The notes beneath the pieces are model-generated. The model worked only from the letters and a program-made list of their open reading frames with translations, was not told where the DNA came from and searched no databases. Positions 1 to 9,272 of a DNA stretch of 64,000 bases are shown here, piece after piece (the stretch's first letter is position 1; each line of letters starts with the position of its first letter). The position numbers and the translations under genes were made by a program. The DNA comes from Agrobacterium fabrum str. C58 (lineage in GTDB: Bacteria; Pseudomonadota; Alphaproteobacteria; Rhizobiales; Rhizobiaceae): the NCBI RefSeq assembly GCF_000092025.1, contig NC_003062.2, positions 866,001-930,000 of the forward strand, in the 5' to 3' direction.

Positions 1-11
1 GGTTGATAACC

Positions 12-782
12 CTATTTCTTCACCGCCACCACGAAAAGCCGGGGAAAACGCAGCAGCAACCGGCCGTCCGCCATGGGAGGATAGGCCGCCGCGATGCGTC
101 GCGTATAATCGGCGAGGAAGGCTTCGCGGTTTTCCTCGCCTGCGGCGGCGAGATAGGGGCGCAGCCCCGTGCCCTTCACCCATTCGACAATGCTGTCCGC
201 ATCCTTCATCGGGTGATTATAGACGGTGTGCCAGACATCCACCCGCGAGGATTTCGGCGAAAGCGCATTAAAATAGTCCGAGGGTGGGGGAAGAGGTTTG
301 CGACGCAGGCCGCCACCGGAAAAAGCGTCCTTCCACGGTCCCCCGTCGGCCGTTTCATGCATCGCGATATGCGTCGGCTCCTGCAGATTGTCAGGCATCT
401 GCACGGCGAGAACACCGCCGCTTTCCAGCTGGTCCATCAGTTGTGACAGAACGGCAAGATGGTCCGGCACCCACTGGAAAACGGCATTGGCGTAAAGCAG
501 GTCCGCCTTCTGCGCCGGTTTCCACGTCGCAAGGTCGGCCTTGCCGAAATTGGTATTCGGTAGCCGGTCCGCCGCCTTTTCCAGCATGTCGTCGTCGCTG
601 TCGATGCCGGTGATGACGTTGACGCCGTAACGGTCGGTCAGAAGCTCGGTGGAATTGCCCGGGCCGCAGCCGAGGTCATAACCATTCAGCACGCGCTCCA
701 GCGGCACCTGGGCCAGAAGATCCCGCGCGGGGCGCGTCCGTTCGTCTTCGAATTTCAGATATTGTTGCGCGGACCACGCCAT
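12..782 (-). CDS. tam: Trans-aconitate 2-methyltransferase
   Basis: SAM-dependent enzyme of 256 residues that methylates trans-aconitate, a spontaneous inhibitor of aconitase, in the cytosol. The sequence shows a class I methyltransferase Rossmann fold: the SAM loop '[13 protein letters not shown]' lies near residue 37, followed by an acidic 'GIDSDDDML' strand. The opening '[19 protein letters not shown]' is characteristic of Tam proteins, where substrates are bound near the R-T-R-P-A segment. Length fits the family. It is divergent from the aminotransferase gene at 1117, with about 330 bases between them. The stop lies inside the window, so the gene is complete. Assignment is by family resemblance. 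Confidence 0.9.
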   Translation of the reverse strand: MAWSAQQYLKFEDERTRPARDLLAQVPLERVLNGYDLGCGPGNSTELLTDRYGVNVITGIDSDDDMLEKAADRLPNTNFGKADLATWKPAQKADLLYANAVFQWVPDHLAVLSQLMDQLESGGVLAVQMPDNLQEPTHIAMHETADGGPWKDAFSGGGLRRKPLPPPSDYFNALSPKSSRVDVWHTVYNHPMKDADSIVEWVKGTGLRPYLAAAGEENREAFLADYTRRIAAAYPPMADGRLLLRFPRLFVVAVKK

Positions 783-1116
783 GATTTCCTCCTGCGGACT
801 GCCGTCAGATCGTCAGCATCGCATAGCCGAAACGGCCCCGCCATCATCGGATCAATGAATTATTGTGATGATTCTATTCATCAACCTTTTGTTTCGCCTC
901 ACAAAACGTCTTTGTCAGGGCCTGCATTTGTTATTTTCCATCAAAATCAAATATGGCGGCAATTAAAACTTGACCTGTCTGGGCGAGAGGCATTCACTCC
1001 GGCCGATTTCCAGCACATGCCGGTTAAGAACGCGAAACGTTTTGCGTCCGGAAATGCATCAAGACAAAAGACGGAGCGTTTTCGCCAGGCGGAAATGTTT
1101 GACACAGGAGACCGTT
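783..1116. other. Divergent intergenic region tam / aminotransferase
   Basis: About 330 bases between two divergent starts. It is AT-richer than its surroundings around 850-965 and must hold both promoters, but I could not pick out a convincing -35/-10 pair or operator. Open frames that cross it look like shadows. A good ribosome binding site (ACAGGAG, 1104-1110) precedes the rightward gene. Confidence 0.5.
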
Positions 1117-1998
1117 ATGAGCGTCGATACCGCACCCCGATCAACCACCTGGACCTATGTTGACGGTCAATGGCTGCCCGGCAATCCGCCGCTCATCGGC
1201 CCGACCTCGCATGCCATGTGGCTGGCCTCCACGGTATTTGACGGCGCACGCTGGTTTGATGGCGTGGCACCCGATCTCGATCTGCATTGCCAGCGTGTCA
1301 ATCGCTCAGCCACCAACATGGGCATGAAGCCGACCATGACGGCGGAAGAGATCGAGACGCTTGCGCTTGAGGGTGTGAGGAAATTCGACGGCAGGATGGC
1401 GATCTACATCAAGCCGATGTATTGGGCCGAACACGGCATGCCCGGCAGCGTTGTCGCGCCGGATGCCAGCTCCACCCGTTTTGCGCTCTGCCTGTTCGAA
1501 GCGCCGATGGACGCCGGCAAGCCGCTGACGCTCACCGTCTCGCCGCTGCGTCGTCCGTCGCCGGAAACCGCGATGACCGACGCCAAGGCTGGCAGTCTTT
1601 ATCCCAATAGCGGCCGCGCCATTCTGGAAGCCCGCGCACGCGGTTTCGACAATGCCCTGATGCGCGACATGAACGGCAATGTCGCCGAATCCGCCTCGGC
1701 CAACATCTTCATGGTCAAGGACGGTGTCGTCTTCACGCCGGTGCCCAACCGCACCTTTCTTGCCGGCATCACCCGTTCGCGTGTGATCGGTCTTCTGCGT
1801 CAGGCCGGTTTCGACGTTCGGGAAGCCACGCTGTCGGTCGAGGATTTCAACGAGGCTGATGAAATCTTCTGCTCGGGCAACTATTCCAAGGTTTCGCCTG
1901 TCGTGAAGCTGGATGACCGCGAATTGCAGGCGGGCCCGGTCGCGCGCAAGGCGCTTGATCTCTATATGGATTGGGCACGTCTCGGCGCAGACGTCTGA
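1117..1998 (+). CDS. ilvE: Branched-chain amino acid aminotransferase (fold-type IV PLP enzyme)
   Basis: A 293-residue PLP enzyme that interconverts leucine, isoleucine and valine with their 2-oxo acids, using glutamate/2-oxoglutarate. The catalytic-lysine segment 'TDAKAGSLYPNSGRA' and the cofactor-phosphate segment 'AESASANIFMVKDGVVFTP' are in the order expected of fold-type IV aminotransferases; the N-terminal 'VFDGARWFDG' is also typical. The frame stays open upstream to 970, but the start at 1117 is preferred because ACAGGAG sits six bases before it and family homology begins there. Related D-amino-acid aminotransferases or aminodeoxychorismate lyases are less likely given the length. It is a single gene, divergent from tam. 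Confidence 0.85.
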   Translation: MSVDTAPRSTTWTYVDGQWLPGNPPLIGPTSHAMWLASTVFDGARWFDGVAPDLDLHCQRVNRSATNMGMKPTMTAEEIETLALEGVRKFDGRMAIYIKPMYWAEHGMPGSVVAPDASSTRFALCLFEAPMDAGKPLTLTVSPLRRPSPETAMTDAKAGSLYPNSGRAILEARARGFDNALMRDMNGNVAESASANIFMVKDGVVFTPVPNRTFLAGITRSRVIGLLRQAGFDVREATLSVEDFNEADEIFCSGNYSKVSPVVKLDDRELQAGPVARKALDLYMDWARLGADV

Positions 1999-2167
1999 AA
2001 TCCGCATACATTGCGTTAAACGCGGCCATGGCAGGCATTCGTCCGGTCATGGCCGTTTTTGTTGCGGCGCAAAAAAATCCCCAAAAAGATGGGGGAGTTT
2101 AATCCAATTTTAGACAAGCTTATTTTAGTTTGCGGCATCTTCATTTCCGGCTAGCGGGGGCCGCCAG

Positions 2168-4525
2168 ATGTCTTTCAGCATTCGTAATATACTTGTTGGT
2201 TTTTTCCTCACCATCAGCCTTGCACTTGCCGGTTTCGTCGGCACGCAATCGTGGCGCTCGGTCAATCGCGCCAGCGCCTTTTCCGAGGTCGCGCAGCTCG
2301 TCTCGCTGGACAAGCTTCTTTTCAACGCACTCCTGAATTTCCGCAGTGAACGTGGCGACAGCGCCACGGCGCTGACGCTCGATCCATCGAAGTCGGCTGG
2401 CAGCATCGCCAGTGTTGCGGCGGCACGCCAGAAGGTGGATGCCGCCATGACGGCATTCCTCACACAGTCTTCGTCGCTTGAAGATGCCAGGCTGCAAGGG
2501 CCGCTCAAACGCGTAAAGGATGTCTACGCACAGTTCGTTGAACTGCGAAAGAAGGTCGACGCCAATGTCTCGCAGCCGCTCGACCGGCGCGAGGGCGGTC
2601 TCGACAAGACCGTCATGACGCTCGGTGGCGATTTCCTCGCCTCGCTGGAAGCGGGTTCGACGGCGCTGGAGGGGGCTGTCCGCTCTCTCGATCAGGGCCA
2701 GACCGGTCTCATCCAGCTGCGCTCTTACGGCTGGTCCGCCCGTGCGCTTGGCGGCAGCGCCACCGTTGTCCTCAACGCCGCCGTGGCGCAGAACCGGCCG
2801 CTCACCGCCCAGGAAATGCAGCAGCTCGGTGCCTTCGATGCCGGCGCGGCATTTGCGTGGAAGGCGACGGGTGATCTCGTCGCGCATGAATCAACGCCGC
2901 AATCGCTCAAGGACATCTACGCCACTGCGGACAAGACCTATTTCAAGGGCGATTTCAACACTCAGCGCACCAAGCTCATCGAAGACCTCAACAATGGCCG
3001 CACGCCGACCTTTACCTTGGACAGCTGGCGCACCACCGTTACGGAAAATCTCGGCACGATTGCCAAGATCGCCTCTGCCGCCATGGATGTCCTCGATGCC
3101 AATGCCGAAAAGGCAAAACAGGACGCCTTTATCGGTTCGGTGGTCTATCTGGCGGTCTTCATAGCCACACTGGCGCTCTGCATTGTCTCGCTCGCCGTCA
3201 TCGTCGGCCGCGTCACCCGGCCGATCAGCCGCCTGACCAATGCGATGATGGCGCTTTCGGGCGGCAATCTTGCAATCGATATCGCCGGCGCAAAGCGCGG
3301 CGACGAGATCGGCGAGATGGCCCGTGCCGTGGAAGTCTTCCGCGAGGCGGCCATCCGCAACCGGCAGCTGGAGGCGGACGCCGTCGCCAACCGGGAGCAG
3401 GCCGAACGCGACCGCATCGAGCTGCAGCAGCGCGCTGAGGCCGAGGCCGAAGAACGGCTCAACCAGGCCACGGGTTCGCTGGCGGGCGGTCTTCGCCGTC
3501 TCGCCTCCGGTGACATGGTCTGCGAGATCGCCACGCCGTTCGCACCGCAATTCGAAGCGCTGCGGCACGATTTCAACAGCTCCGTGCATCAGCTGCGTGA
3601 GGCGCTGACGAGTGTCGGCCAGTCCGTGCAGACGGTGAATGGCGGCGCCCACGAGGTTTCCTCGGCCTCCGACGATCTTTCCCGCCGCACCGAACAGCAG
3701 GCCGCTTCGCTTGAAGAGACTGCGGCGGCACTGGAAGAGATCACCGCCAATGTCTCCGCCACCTCCAAGCGGGCTGGCGAGGCCCGGGACACGGTGCGGG
3801 AAGCAAGGACCAAGGCCGATCTTTCCGGCAAGGTGGTGCGCGATGCTGTCGCCGCCATGGAACGCATCGAACATTCCTCGCGCCAGATCGGCCAGATCAT
3901 CGGCGTCATCGACGAAATCGCCTTCCAGACCAACCTTCTGGCGCTGAATGCGGGCGTCGAGGCGGCAAGGGCGGGCGATGCCGGCAAGGGCTTTGCCGTC
4001 GTTGCGCAGGAAGTTCGCGAACTGGCGCAGCGTTCCGCCAATGCGGCGAAGGAAATCAAGCAGCTCATCAACACCTCAGCCGTTGCGGTAGGTGAGGGCG
4101 TGAAGCTGGTTGCCGATACCGGCGTCGGGCTTTCCGAAATCGAGCAGCTGGTGCTGTCCGTCAACAGCCATATGGACGCCATCGCCACGGCGGCGCAGGA
4201 ACAGTCTGCCGGTCTCTCCGAGGTCAATACCGCCGTCAACCACATGGATCAGGCCACGCAGCAGAACGCCGCCATGGTCGAGGAAATGAATGCGGCCGGT
4301 GCCGGTCTCGCGCAGGAATGCGCCAATCTCCAGGCCCTGCTTGCGCAGTTCCAGCTCGGCCAGCAGGCCTCGGCATTGCGGGAGACGGCACGGCATATGC
4401 AACGCGTCGCAAACCCTTCGCGCGCTCCGGCCGCACCCGTCGCAGCACCGCCACGGGCCCGTCCCGTTGCCACGCGCGGCAACGCGGCGCTAGCCGTGAA
4501 GGGTGATGACTGGACGGAGTTCTGA
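2168..4525 (+). CDS. Methyl-accepting chemotaxis protein, double HAMP
   Basis: A 785-residue transmembrane chemoreceptor feeding CheA/CheW. TM1 is about residues 8-28, a helical periplasmic sensor about 29-318, and TM2 about 319-343. A HAMP domain follows ('[18 protein letters not shown]'), then a second HAMP-like segment near 430-480 ('[10 protein letters not shown]'). The MCP signalling hairpin follows, with the highly conserved tip '[20 protein letters not shown]' near residue 578. The sensor begins with an '[11 protein letters not shown]' stretch recalling NIT-type helical sensors; its ligand is unknown. The protein ends D-W-T-E-F, which fits the xWxxF tether used by CheR/CheB in other receptors. 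It is monocistronic and convergent with the LysR gene. Confidence 0.93.
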   Translation: MSFSIRNILVGFFLTISLALAGFVGTQSWRSVNRASAFSEVAQLVSLDKLLFNALLNFRSERGDSATALTLDPSKSAGSIASVAAARQKVDAAMTAFLTQSSSLEDARLQGPLKRVKDVYAQFVELRKKVDANVSQPLDRREGGLDKTVMTLGGDFLASLEAGSTALEGAVRSLDQGQTGLIQLRSYGWSARALGGSATVVLNAAVAQNRPLTAQEMQQLGAFDAGAAFAWKATGDLVAHESTPQSLKDIYATADKTYFKGDFNTQRTKLIEDLNNGRTPTFTLDSWRTTVTENLGTIAKIASAAMDVLDANAEKAKQDAFIGSVVYLAVFIATLALCIVSLAVIVGRVTRPISRLTNAMMALSGGNLAIDIAGAKRGDEIGEMARAVEVFREAAIRNRQLEADAVANREQAERDRIELQQRAEAEAEERLNQATGSLAGGLRRLASGDMVCEIATPFAPQFEALRHDFNSSVHQLREALTSVGQSVQTVNGGAHEVSSASDDLSRRTEQQAASLEETAAALEEITANVSATSKRAGEARDTVREARTKADLSGKVVRDAVAAMERIEHSSRQIGQIIGVIDEIAFQTNLLALNAGVEAARAGDAGKGFAVVAQEVRELAQRSANAAKEIKQLINTSAVAVGEGVKLVADTGVGLSEIEQLVLSVNSHMDAIATAAQEQSAGLSEVNTAVNHMDQATQQNAAMVEEMNAAGAGLAQECANLQALLAQFQLGQQASALRETARHMQRVANPSRAPAAPVAAPPRARPVATRGNAALAVKGDDWTEF

Positions 4526-4596
4526 GGTTCGGAAGCTACGCCCGCGTCATCGAATGGCGCGGGCTACGTTGTTAACGAGGCTTTCTCCACCCGCAA

Positions 4597-4684
4597 CGTC
4601 ATCCTCAGGCTTGTCCCGAGGATCTGCAAACGATTGATTTTGGTGGCGTGTTTAGATCCTTGGGACAAGCCCAAGGATGCCGTC
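4597..4684. repeat. Palindromic intergenic repeat, family C (copy 1)
   Basis: Between the convergent chemoreceptor and LysR genes lie two hairpins: GTCATCCTC-(AGGCTTGTCC)-CGAGGAT and GATCCTTGGG-ACAAG-CCCAAGGATG. They are separated by an AT-rich linker containing GATTGATTTT. The same arrangement recurs at 17409-17495. This looks like a short nonautonomous rhizobial palindromic element; it may also end transcription from both sides. Confidence 0.7.
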
Positions 4685-4751
4685 GAGAAAATGCGCATCA
4701 TTCGCCATCAGTTTCGATGGCCTGGCCTTTATCTAAAATCTGCACTCCACT

Positions 4752-5639
4752 TCACCCTTTCCGCACATCCGGTAACGCACCGGCCAGCGCCCTGAGCGGC
4801 GCAGTCATGTGCTTGTCACGCCTCATCGCCAGCGCAATCCGCCGTTCGAGCGGCGGTTCGAGCGAGCGCCATTCAAGCCCGGATGCGGCTCCTTCATGTT
4901 CCACGGCCATGCGCGGCACGACGGCAAGGCCAAGACCCGCGCCCGCCAGTTTCTTGATGGCCTCGACGCTGCCCAGTTCCATGGCGGGCTGCACGGTGCG
5001 ACCGCTGGCCGAAAACCATTGGTCCACCAGCTTGCGCGTATTGCCGCCCTCGTAAAGCAGCAGAGATCGCGTCGACAGCGTTTCGGCAGTCAGCGTGGTT
5101 CTGGCCGGCACGGCGCCGCGCGGAAACACCGCGACGAGTTCGTCGAGATGGATGTCGCGGATATCGAGGCTGCGGCCGCTGGCGGGCAGGGCCACCACCG
5201 CCGCGTCGATCGTATTGGCCTCCAGAAGCCGCAATATATCGTGGGTATTGCCTGTTTGCACGACGATGTCGATGCCCGGCATCGCCTGCCGGATGCGGCC
5301 AAGCACCGGCGGCAGCAGATAGATACAGGCGGTGGCGCCGGTGCCAATGCGCAGGCTTCCCGTCGCCCCGCTGCGGTGCGGCGCAACCGTTTCGATCGCA
5401 TGCGCCACCTCTTCGGATATGCGCCTTGCGTGGATGAGAAAATCCCTCCCTGCCGCCGTTGGCTGCGCGCGCCTGCCGACCCTCTCGATCAGCCGCACAC
5501 CCAGCTGCTTTTCCAGAAGCCTTATATGCAGGCTGACGGCCGGCTGCGTCAGCCCGGCCTTGTCGGCGGCGGCGGAAAAACTGCCGAGATCGGCCACATC
5601 CATGAAACTGCGCATCTGCCTGAGATCGAGGTCGATCAT
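4752..5639 (-). CDS. LysR-family transcriptional regulator
   Basis: A 295-residue LTTR. The winged helix-turn-helix covers residues 1-60 ('FSAAADKAGLTQPAVSLHI'), followed by the linker helix and a two-lobed periplasmic-binding-like effector domain ('GSLRIGTGATACIYLLPP' onward). I place the start at 5639 (M-I-D-L-D-L-R-Q-M-R), because the upstream extension in frame is unlike the family. It is divergent from an acetyltransferase gene, and a CTTAT-N7-ATAAG dyad with the T-N11-A form of LysR boxes lies between them at 5650-5666. This suggests autoregulation and control of the neighbour. The inducer is unknown. Confidence 0.9.
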   Translation of the reverse strand: MIDLDLRQMRSFMDVADLGSFSAAADKAGLTQPAVSLHIRLLEKQLGVRLIERVGRRAQPTAAGRDFLIHARRISEEVAHAIETVAPHRSGATGSLRIGTGATACIYLLPPVLGRIRQAMPGIDIVVQTGNTHDILRLLEANTIDAAVVALPASGRSLDIRDIHLDELVAVFPRGAVPARTTLTAETLSTRSLLLYEGGNTRKLVDQWFSASGRTVQPAMELGSVEAIKKLAGAGLGLAVVPRMAVEHEGAASGLEWRSLEPPLERRIALAMRRDKHMTAPLRALAGALPDVRKG

Positions 5640-5649
5640 CAAAGAAAAC

Positions 5650-5666
5650 CTTATCGTTTGTATAAG
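5650..5666. promoter_or_regulatory. Candidate LysR box (CTTAT-N7-ATAAG)
   Basis: Interrupted palindrome CTTAT-CGTTTGT-ATAAG, with T-N11-A geometry, 11 bases upstream of the LysR start and 70 bases upstream of the divergent acetyltransferase. Position and form match LysR operators; binding itself is inferred. Confidence 0.5.
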
Positions 5667-5735
5667 ACAGATAATCTTTATTTTGGCTGCGCCGCAATGC
5701 ACAATGAGGGCGTGAATGATCCGCAGGACAAGAGA

Positions 5736-6278
5736 ATGACCCTTTCCACCGTTTCCAGCCTTTTAATCCGCCCCTGTGAGGAGGCGGATATTCCAGCCAT
5801 TACCGAAATTTACCGGGATGCCGTTTTGCATGGCCGCGCCAGCTTCGAGATCGATCCGCCTGATGTGGCGACCATGGCCGAGCGCCGCCGCCTGCTGGTG
5901 GAGGGCAATTACCCCTATCTCGTCGCCGAACACGATGGCAAGGTAGCCGGATATGCCTATGCCGGCGCCTATCGCGCCCGCCCGGCCTATGGCGCGACAG
6001 TCGAGGATTCCGTTTATATCGATCCGGCCATGAAGGGCACGGGCATCGGCCGCAAACTGCTCGATGCGCTGATCGCGGAAGCCACCGCGCGTGGCTTCCG
6101 GCAGATGATCGCCGTCATCGGCGATAGCGCCAATGCGGCTTCGGTCGGCGTGCACCGCGCTGCCGGTTTCGAACTTGTCGGCACCTTCAAATCCATCGGC
6201 TGGAAACATGGCCAATGGCTGAATACGGTGCTGATGCAGCGGGCCTTGGGCGAGGGCGATACCACGCCGCGTTTCTAA
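5736..6278 (+). CDS. GNAT N-acetyltransferase, phosphinothricin-acetyltransferase-like
   Basis: A 180-residue acetyl-CoA-dependent N-acetyltransferase of the Pat/Bar branch. 'IRPCEEADIPAITEIYRDAV' opens the GNAT fold, the CoA pyrophosphate loop is 'MKGTGIGRKLLDAL' (Q/R-x-x-G-x-G/A class), and 'IGWKHGQWLNTVLMQ' is the C-terminal signature seen in phosphinothricin and methionine sulfone/sulfoximine acetyltransferases. The start at 5736 has AGGA eight bases upstream; an in-frame ATG at 5697 is the alternative. It is divergent from the LysR gene and ends five bases from the convergent gene at 6284. A second paralogue lies at 31727. The true substrate is not shown by sequence. Confidence 0.85.
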   Translation: MTLSTVSSLLIRPCEEADIPAITEIYRDAVLHGRASFEIDPPDVATMAERRRLLVEGNYPYLVAEHDGKVAGYAYAGAYRARPAYGATVEDSVYIDPAMKGTGIGRKLLDALIAEATARGFRQMIAVIGDSANAASVGVHRAAGFELVGTFKSIGWKHGQWLNTVLMQRALGEGDTTPRF

Positions 6279-6283
6279 GTCTT

Positions 6284-6628
6284 TCAGGGCTTTGTGGAGC
6301 CGGGGATTTCCACCTTCAGCGTGTCGCCGGCAAGCTCGCTGCCCAGCTCCACGGCCTTGGTCTTCTTGTCGTAGACGCAGATATGGCTGACCGTCGCATC
6401 GGCACCCTTCGTTTTACCGGTGAGGATGGCGAGACCGTAATTTTCGCTGCCGACAGGATCGACCACCGCCTTGGCATCCTCGAGCATATCCTTGGCCCCT
6501 GTAAGGCAGGCCGTCTGCACATCCGCCACGAATTCCTTCCAGGCATCATCCGACGATGCGGCGGCCGGCAGGGCGAGGGAGGAGAGGGCGGCGGCAAGGA
6601 TAAGGGGACGGATCAAAGCGCGGGTCAT
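6284..6628 (-). CDS. Small exported protein of unknown function
   Basis: A 114-residue protein beginning with a signal peptide of about 24 residues (basic 'MTRALIRP', hydrophobic core, 'ALPAAAS' cleavage region), so it is periplasmic or secreted. The mature part has two cysteines ('TACLTG' and 'HICVYD') that could form a disulfide, and no motif I can name. The frame is open upstream, but the start at 6628 is supported by a GGAAGG ribosome binding site and by the signal peptide. It is convergent with the acetyltransferase gene and read alone. Confidence 0.75.
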   Translation of the reverse strand: MTRALIRPLILAAALSSLALPAAASSDDAWKEFVADVQTACLTGAKDMLEDAKAVVDPVGSENYGLAILTGKTKGADATVSHICVYDKKTKAVELGSELAGDTLKVEIPGSTKP

Positions 6629-6848
6629 GGAATTTCCTTCCTGCAATGTCATCAAAAGCGAACCGATAGGGTGGAAAACGGTACGCCAGGGTTGTGAAAC
6701 AAATGTGGTGGCGGCTGGCTTGAGAGGAATTTTCTCTTTTGTCGGAACATTTTGATATTTCACAGGTTGCCCAAACAGAGGTTCGCTCCTATGGTCCGCT
6801 CACACGGTTTCTAGGAGCGGTAACCCGCTGCAAAAAGGAGTAAAAACC

Positions 6849-7451
6849 ATGGCCTTCGAACTTCCTGAACTCCCCTACGACTATGACGCGCTTGCACCTT
6901 ACATGTCGCGCGAGACGCTCGAGTTCCATCACGACAAGCACCACAAGGCTTATGTCGACAACGGCAACAAGCTGGCTGCAGAAGCCGGTCTTTCCGACCT
7001 GTCGCTCGAAGAAGTCGTGAAGAAGTCGTTTGGCACCAATGCCGGCCTCTTCAACAATGCTGCCCAGCACTACAACCACGTCCATTTCTGGAAGTGGATG
7101 AAGAAGGACGGCGGCGGCAACAAGCTGCCGGGCAAGCTGGAACAGGCATTCGCTTCCGATCTCGGCGGCTACGACAAGTTCAAGGCAGATTTCATCGCTG
7201 CCGGCACCACGCAGTTCGGCTCCGGCTGGGCATGGCTCTCCGTCAAGAACGGCAAGCTTGAAATCTCCAAGACCCCGAACGGTGAAAACCCGCTGGTTCA
7301 CGGCGCAGATCCGATCCTCGGCGTCGACGTATGGGAACACTCCTATTACATCGACTACCGCAACCTGCGTCCGAAGTACCTCGAAGCCTTCGTTGATAAC
7401 CTCATCAACTGGGACTACGTCCTGGAGCGTTACGAAGCCGCTGCCAAGTAA
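6849..7451 (+). CDS. sodB: Superoxide dismutase [Fe]
   Basis: A 200-residue cytosolic enzyme that dismutates superoxide to peroxide and oxygen. Metal ligands are visible in order: His in 'LEFHHDKHHKAYV', His in 'FNNAAQHYNHVHFW', and Asp and His in 'DVWEHSYYIDY'. Gln in 'NNAAQHYNH' is the position that favours iron over manganese in this family. There is no signal peptide. AAAAAGGAG stands just ahead of the ATG, and a strong intrinsic terminator follows at 7474. A. tumefaciens is known to carry several FeSODs; this is most likely the main cytoplasmic one. Confidence 0.96.
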   Translation: MAFELPELPYDYDALAPYMSRETLEFHHDKHHKAYVDNGNKLAAEAGLSDLSLEEVVKKSFGTNAGLFNNAAQHYNHVHFWKWMKKDGGGNKLPGKLEQAFASDLGGYDKFKADFIAAGTTQFGSGWAWLSVKNGKLEISKTPNGENPLVHGADPILGVDVWEHSYYIDYRNLRPKYLEAFVDNLINWDYVLERYEAAAK

Positions 7452-7473
7452 GGCTTGGCGAACGGAATTTTTC

Positions 7474-7507
7474 GAACACCCGGCCTTCGTGCCGGGTGTT
7501 CTGCTTT
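7474..7507 (+). terminator. Intrinsic terminator of sodB
   Basis: Perfect 11-bp stem GAACACCCGGC / GCCGGGTGTTC with a CTTCGT loop, followed by CTGCTTTT, 23 bases after the sodB stop. Confidence 0.85.
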
Positions 7508-7563
7508 TGGCATGTCGCGCGGTGTCACAAGCCTGTCATCAGCCGGGTTTATCGCGGCGCATC

Positions 7564-8415
7564 ATGACTGAAAAAAGCACACCCCTCTTCTCCTTCGGCA
7601 TTGTCGCCGATCCCCAATATGCCGACGCCGATCCCCGCCCGGATATGGGCCGTTATTATGCCGAAAGCCCGAAAAAGCTGGCTGAGGCGATCAATGTCTT
7701 CAACAGCGAGGACCTCGCCTTCGTGGTGACGCTCGGCGATATCATCGATCGCGGCTTTGAAAATTTCGATGCGATCCTCAGCGTTTATGACGCGCTTCGC
7801 CACCCCTCGGTGCTGCTGCCGGGCAATCACGATTTCGCCGTCGCCCCCGAGCATCTTTCCGCCATCCACGCCCGCCTCGGCATGAAGGCCCCCTGGCATG
7901 ATTTTGCCATGAGCGGCATCCGCTTCGTCGTGCTTGACGGCAACGATGTCAGCCTCTTCGCCCCGCCACCTGATGATCCGCGCCGCCTGGTCGCGCAGGA
8001 GCGGTTGAAGCGCCTCTGGGATGTCGATGCGATCAATGCGCAGGACTGGAACGCCTCACTCAGTGACAAGCAATTCGAATGGTTGCGCACCATTCTGCAA
8101 CAGGCGGATGCGGCCGGCGAAAGAGTAATCGTGCTGTGCCACTATCCCGTCTATCCGGAAAACGCCCACAACATGTGGGATGCGCCGCGCATCCTTGATC
8201 TTCTCGGTTCTCACTCCTCCGTTGCCGCATGGTTCAACGGCCATAATCACGAGGGTAATTACGGGACGCTCGGCACCACCCACTTCGTCAATTTCAAGGG
8301 CATGGTGGATACGCCCGACCAGAACACCTTTGCCATCGCCGATGTCTTCGCCGATCGGATCGCGATTCGCGGTTTTGGACGCGAGGAGGATCGGGTGTTG
8401 CAGTACTTACGGTAA
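7564..8415 (+). CDS. Calcineurin-like metallophosphoesterase
   Basis: A 283-residue metallophosphoesterase. Dinuclear-metal motifs are in order: 'GIVADPQYAD' (D-x-H variant with Q), 'VTLGDIIDRG' (GDxxD/R), 'LLPGNHDFA' (GNHD), 'VLCHYPVYPE' (H) and 'FNGHNHEGN' (GHxH). The set resembles the manganese-dependent ADP-ribose/CDP-alcohol diphosphatase group. The start at 7564 opens with M-T-E-K and excludes upstream sequence that runs through the sodB terminator. Its 3' end overlaps the convergent regulator gene by nine bases. Substrate is inferred only from family. Confidence 0.85.
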   Translation: MTEKSTPLFSFGIVADPQYADADPRPDMGRYYAESPKKLAEAINVFNSEDLAFVVTLGDIIDRGFENFDAILSVYDALRHPSVLLPGNHDFAVAPEHLSAIHARLGMKAPWHDFAMSGIRFVVLDGNDVSLFAPPPDDPRRLVAQERLKRLWDVDAINAQDWNASLSDKQFEWLRTILQQADAAGERVIVLCHYPVYPENAHNMWDAPRILDLLGSHSSVAAWFNGHNHEGNYGTLGTTHFVNFKGMVDTPDQNTFAIADVFADRIAIRGFGREEDRVLQYLR

Positions 8416-9138
8416 AGTGACGCCTGAGATCGGCCGCCCCAACTCTCCACCCGGCTGGCCGCTCTGCCAGCCGCTCATCCACAATCGCCGCAGCTTCTCG
8501 CCTTCCATCTTGAAGAAGCTGCCCGTCGCGGCACAATCAAGCACCCGGTCCGAACGGAAATTGCGGATGGCGTGGCGCAATTCGCACCAGGCGACGATAT
8601 TCACCGTCTCGGAATAATAGATCACCGCAATCGGCCGGATTCGCCGCTGCGTTTCCACGCCGCTTTCGTCGCTATAGCACAGGTCCAGCCGCTCTTCATC
8701 GCGCACCGCCCGCCTGACCGTTGCAAGGTCGATGCCGGCGGGCGCGGGGGCGATGCTGCCCCAGGCGTGCAGGGCATTGGCGGAAAGTGTCTTCGACAGC
8801 GGTTCGGGCAGGGAGGCGGCGATCTTGTCGCTGACCTTTTTCGCCGCCTGGCGCAATTCCGCGTCACCGGAGCGGTCGACCATGGCGAGCGCCAGCACGA
8901 TCGCCTCCGTCTCCTCGATGGAAAACATCAGCGGTGGCAGGTTGAAGCCGGGACGCAGGATGTAACCGACGCCGCGCTCGCCTTCGATCGGCACACGCAT
9001 GGTCTGAAGCGCGGCGATATCGCGATAGACCGAGCGCGCGGTCACCTCCAGCATGTCAGCAATTGTCTGCGCGGTCACCGGGCGGCGCGCCAGCCGCAGG
9101 ATCTGGATGATCTCGAACAGTCTCGACGCCTTGCGCAT
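8407..9138 (-). CDS. YafY/WYL-domain HTH transcriptional regulator
   Basis: A 243-residue regulator. An N-terminal winged helix ('IIQILRLARRPVTAQTIADM', then 'SVYRDIAAL') is followed by a WYL-type sensor domain ('ERLDLCYSDESGVETQRRI', with 'VIYYSETVNIVAWCELR' in the WYL position). Such proteins are often repressors of a divergent gene. In-frame starts exist at 9138, 9147, 9153 and 9195. I choose 9138 because the upstream ones run into a perfect palindrome at 9168-9191 that is better read as an operator. Divergent from a LysE-type exporter, its likely target. Confidence 0.85.
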   Translation of the reverse strand: MRKASRLFEIIQILRLARRPVTAQTIADMLEVTARSVYRDIAALQTMRVPIEGERGVGYILRPGFNLPPLMFSIEETEAIVLALAMVDRSGDAELRQAAKKVSDKIAASLPEPLSKTLSANALHAWGSIAPAPAGIDLATVRRAVRDEERLDLCYSDESGVETQRRIRPIAVIYYSETVNIVAWCELRHAIRNFRSDRVLDCAATGSFFKMEGEKLRRLWMSGWQSGQPGGELGRPISGVTLP

Positions 9139-9167
9139 ATTGTACATTTCCATGTGATAGGGCGACA

Positions 9168-9191
9168 CAACTGACACAACGTTGTCAGTTG
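9168..9191. promoter_or_regulatory. Palindromic operator between regulator and exporter
   Basis: Perfect 9-bp inverted repeat, CAACTGACA and TGTCAGTTG, around a six-base centre (CAACGT). It lies about 30 bases before the regulator start and 80 before the exporter start, as expected of a shared operator for autoregulation and repression of lysE-like transport. Confidence 0.65.
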
Positions 9192-9272
9192 GCATTTTTT
9201 ATAAGCGGAAAAACACATTGAGAAACAAATGCTTTCCCGAATGTGTCATCATCTTCTTTAAGGGATCCTGAC

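Noticed and set aside
4809..5735. Long N-terminal extension of the acetyltransferase frame
   Set aside because: It lies antisense to the LysR gene; the GNAT fold starts at 5736 with a good ribosome binding site.
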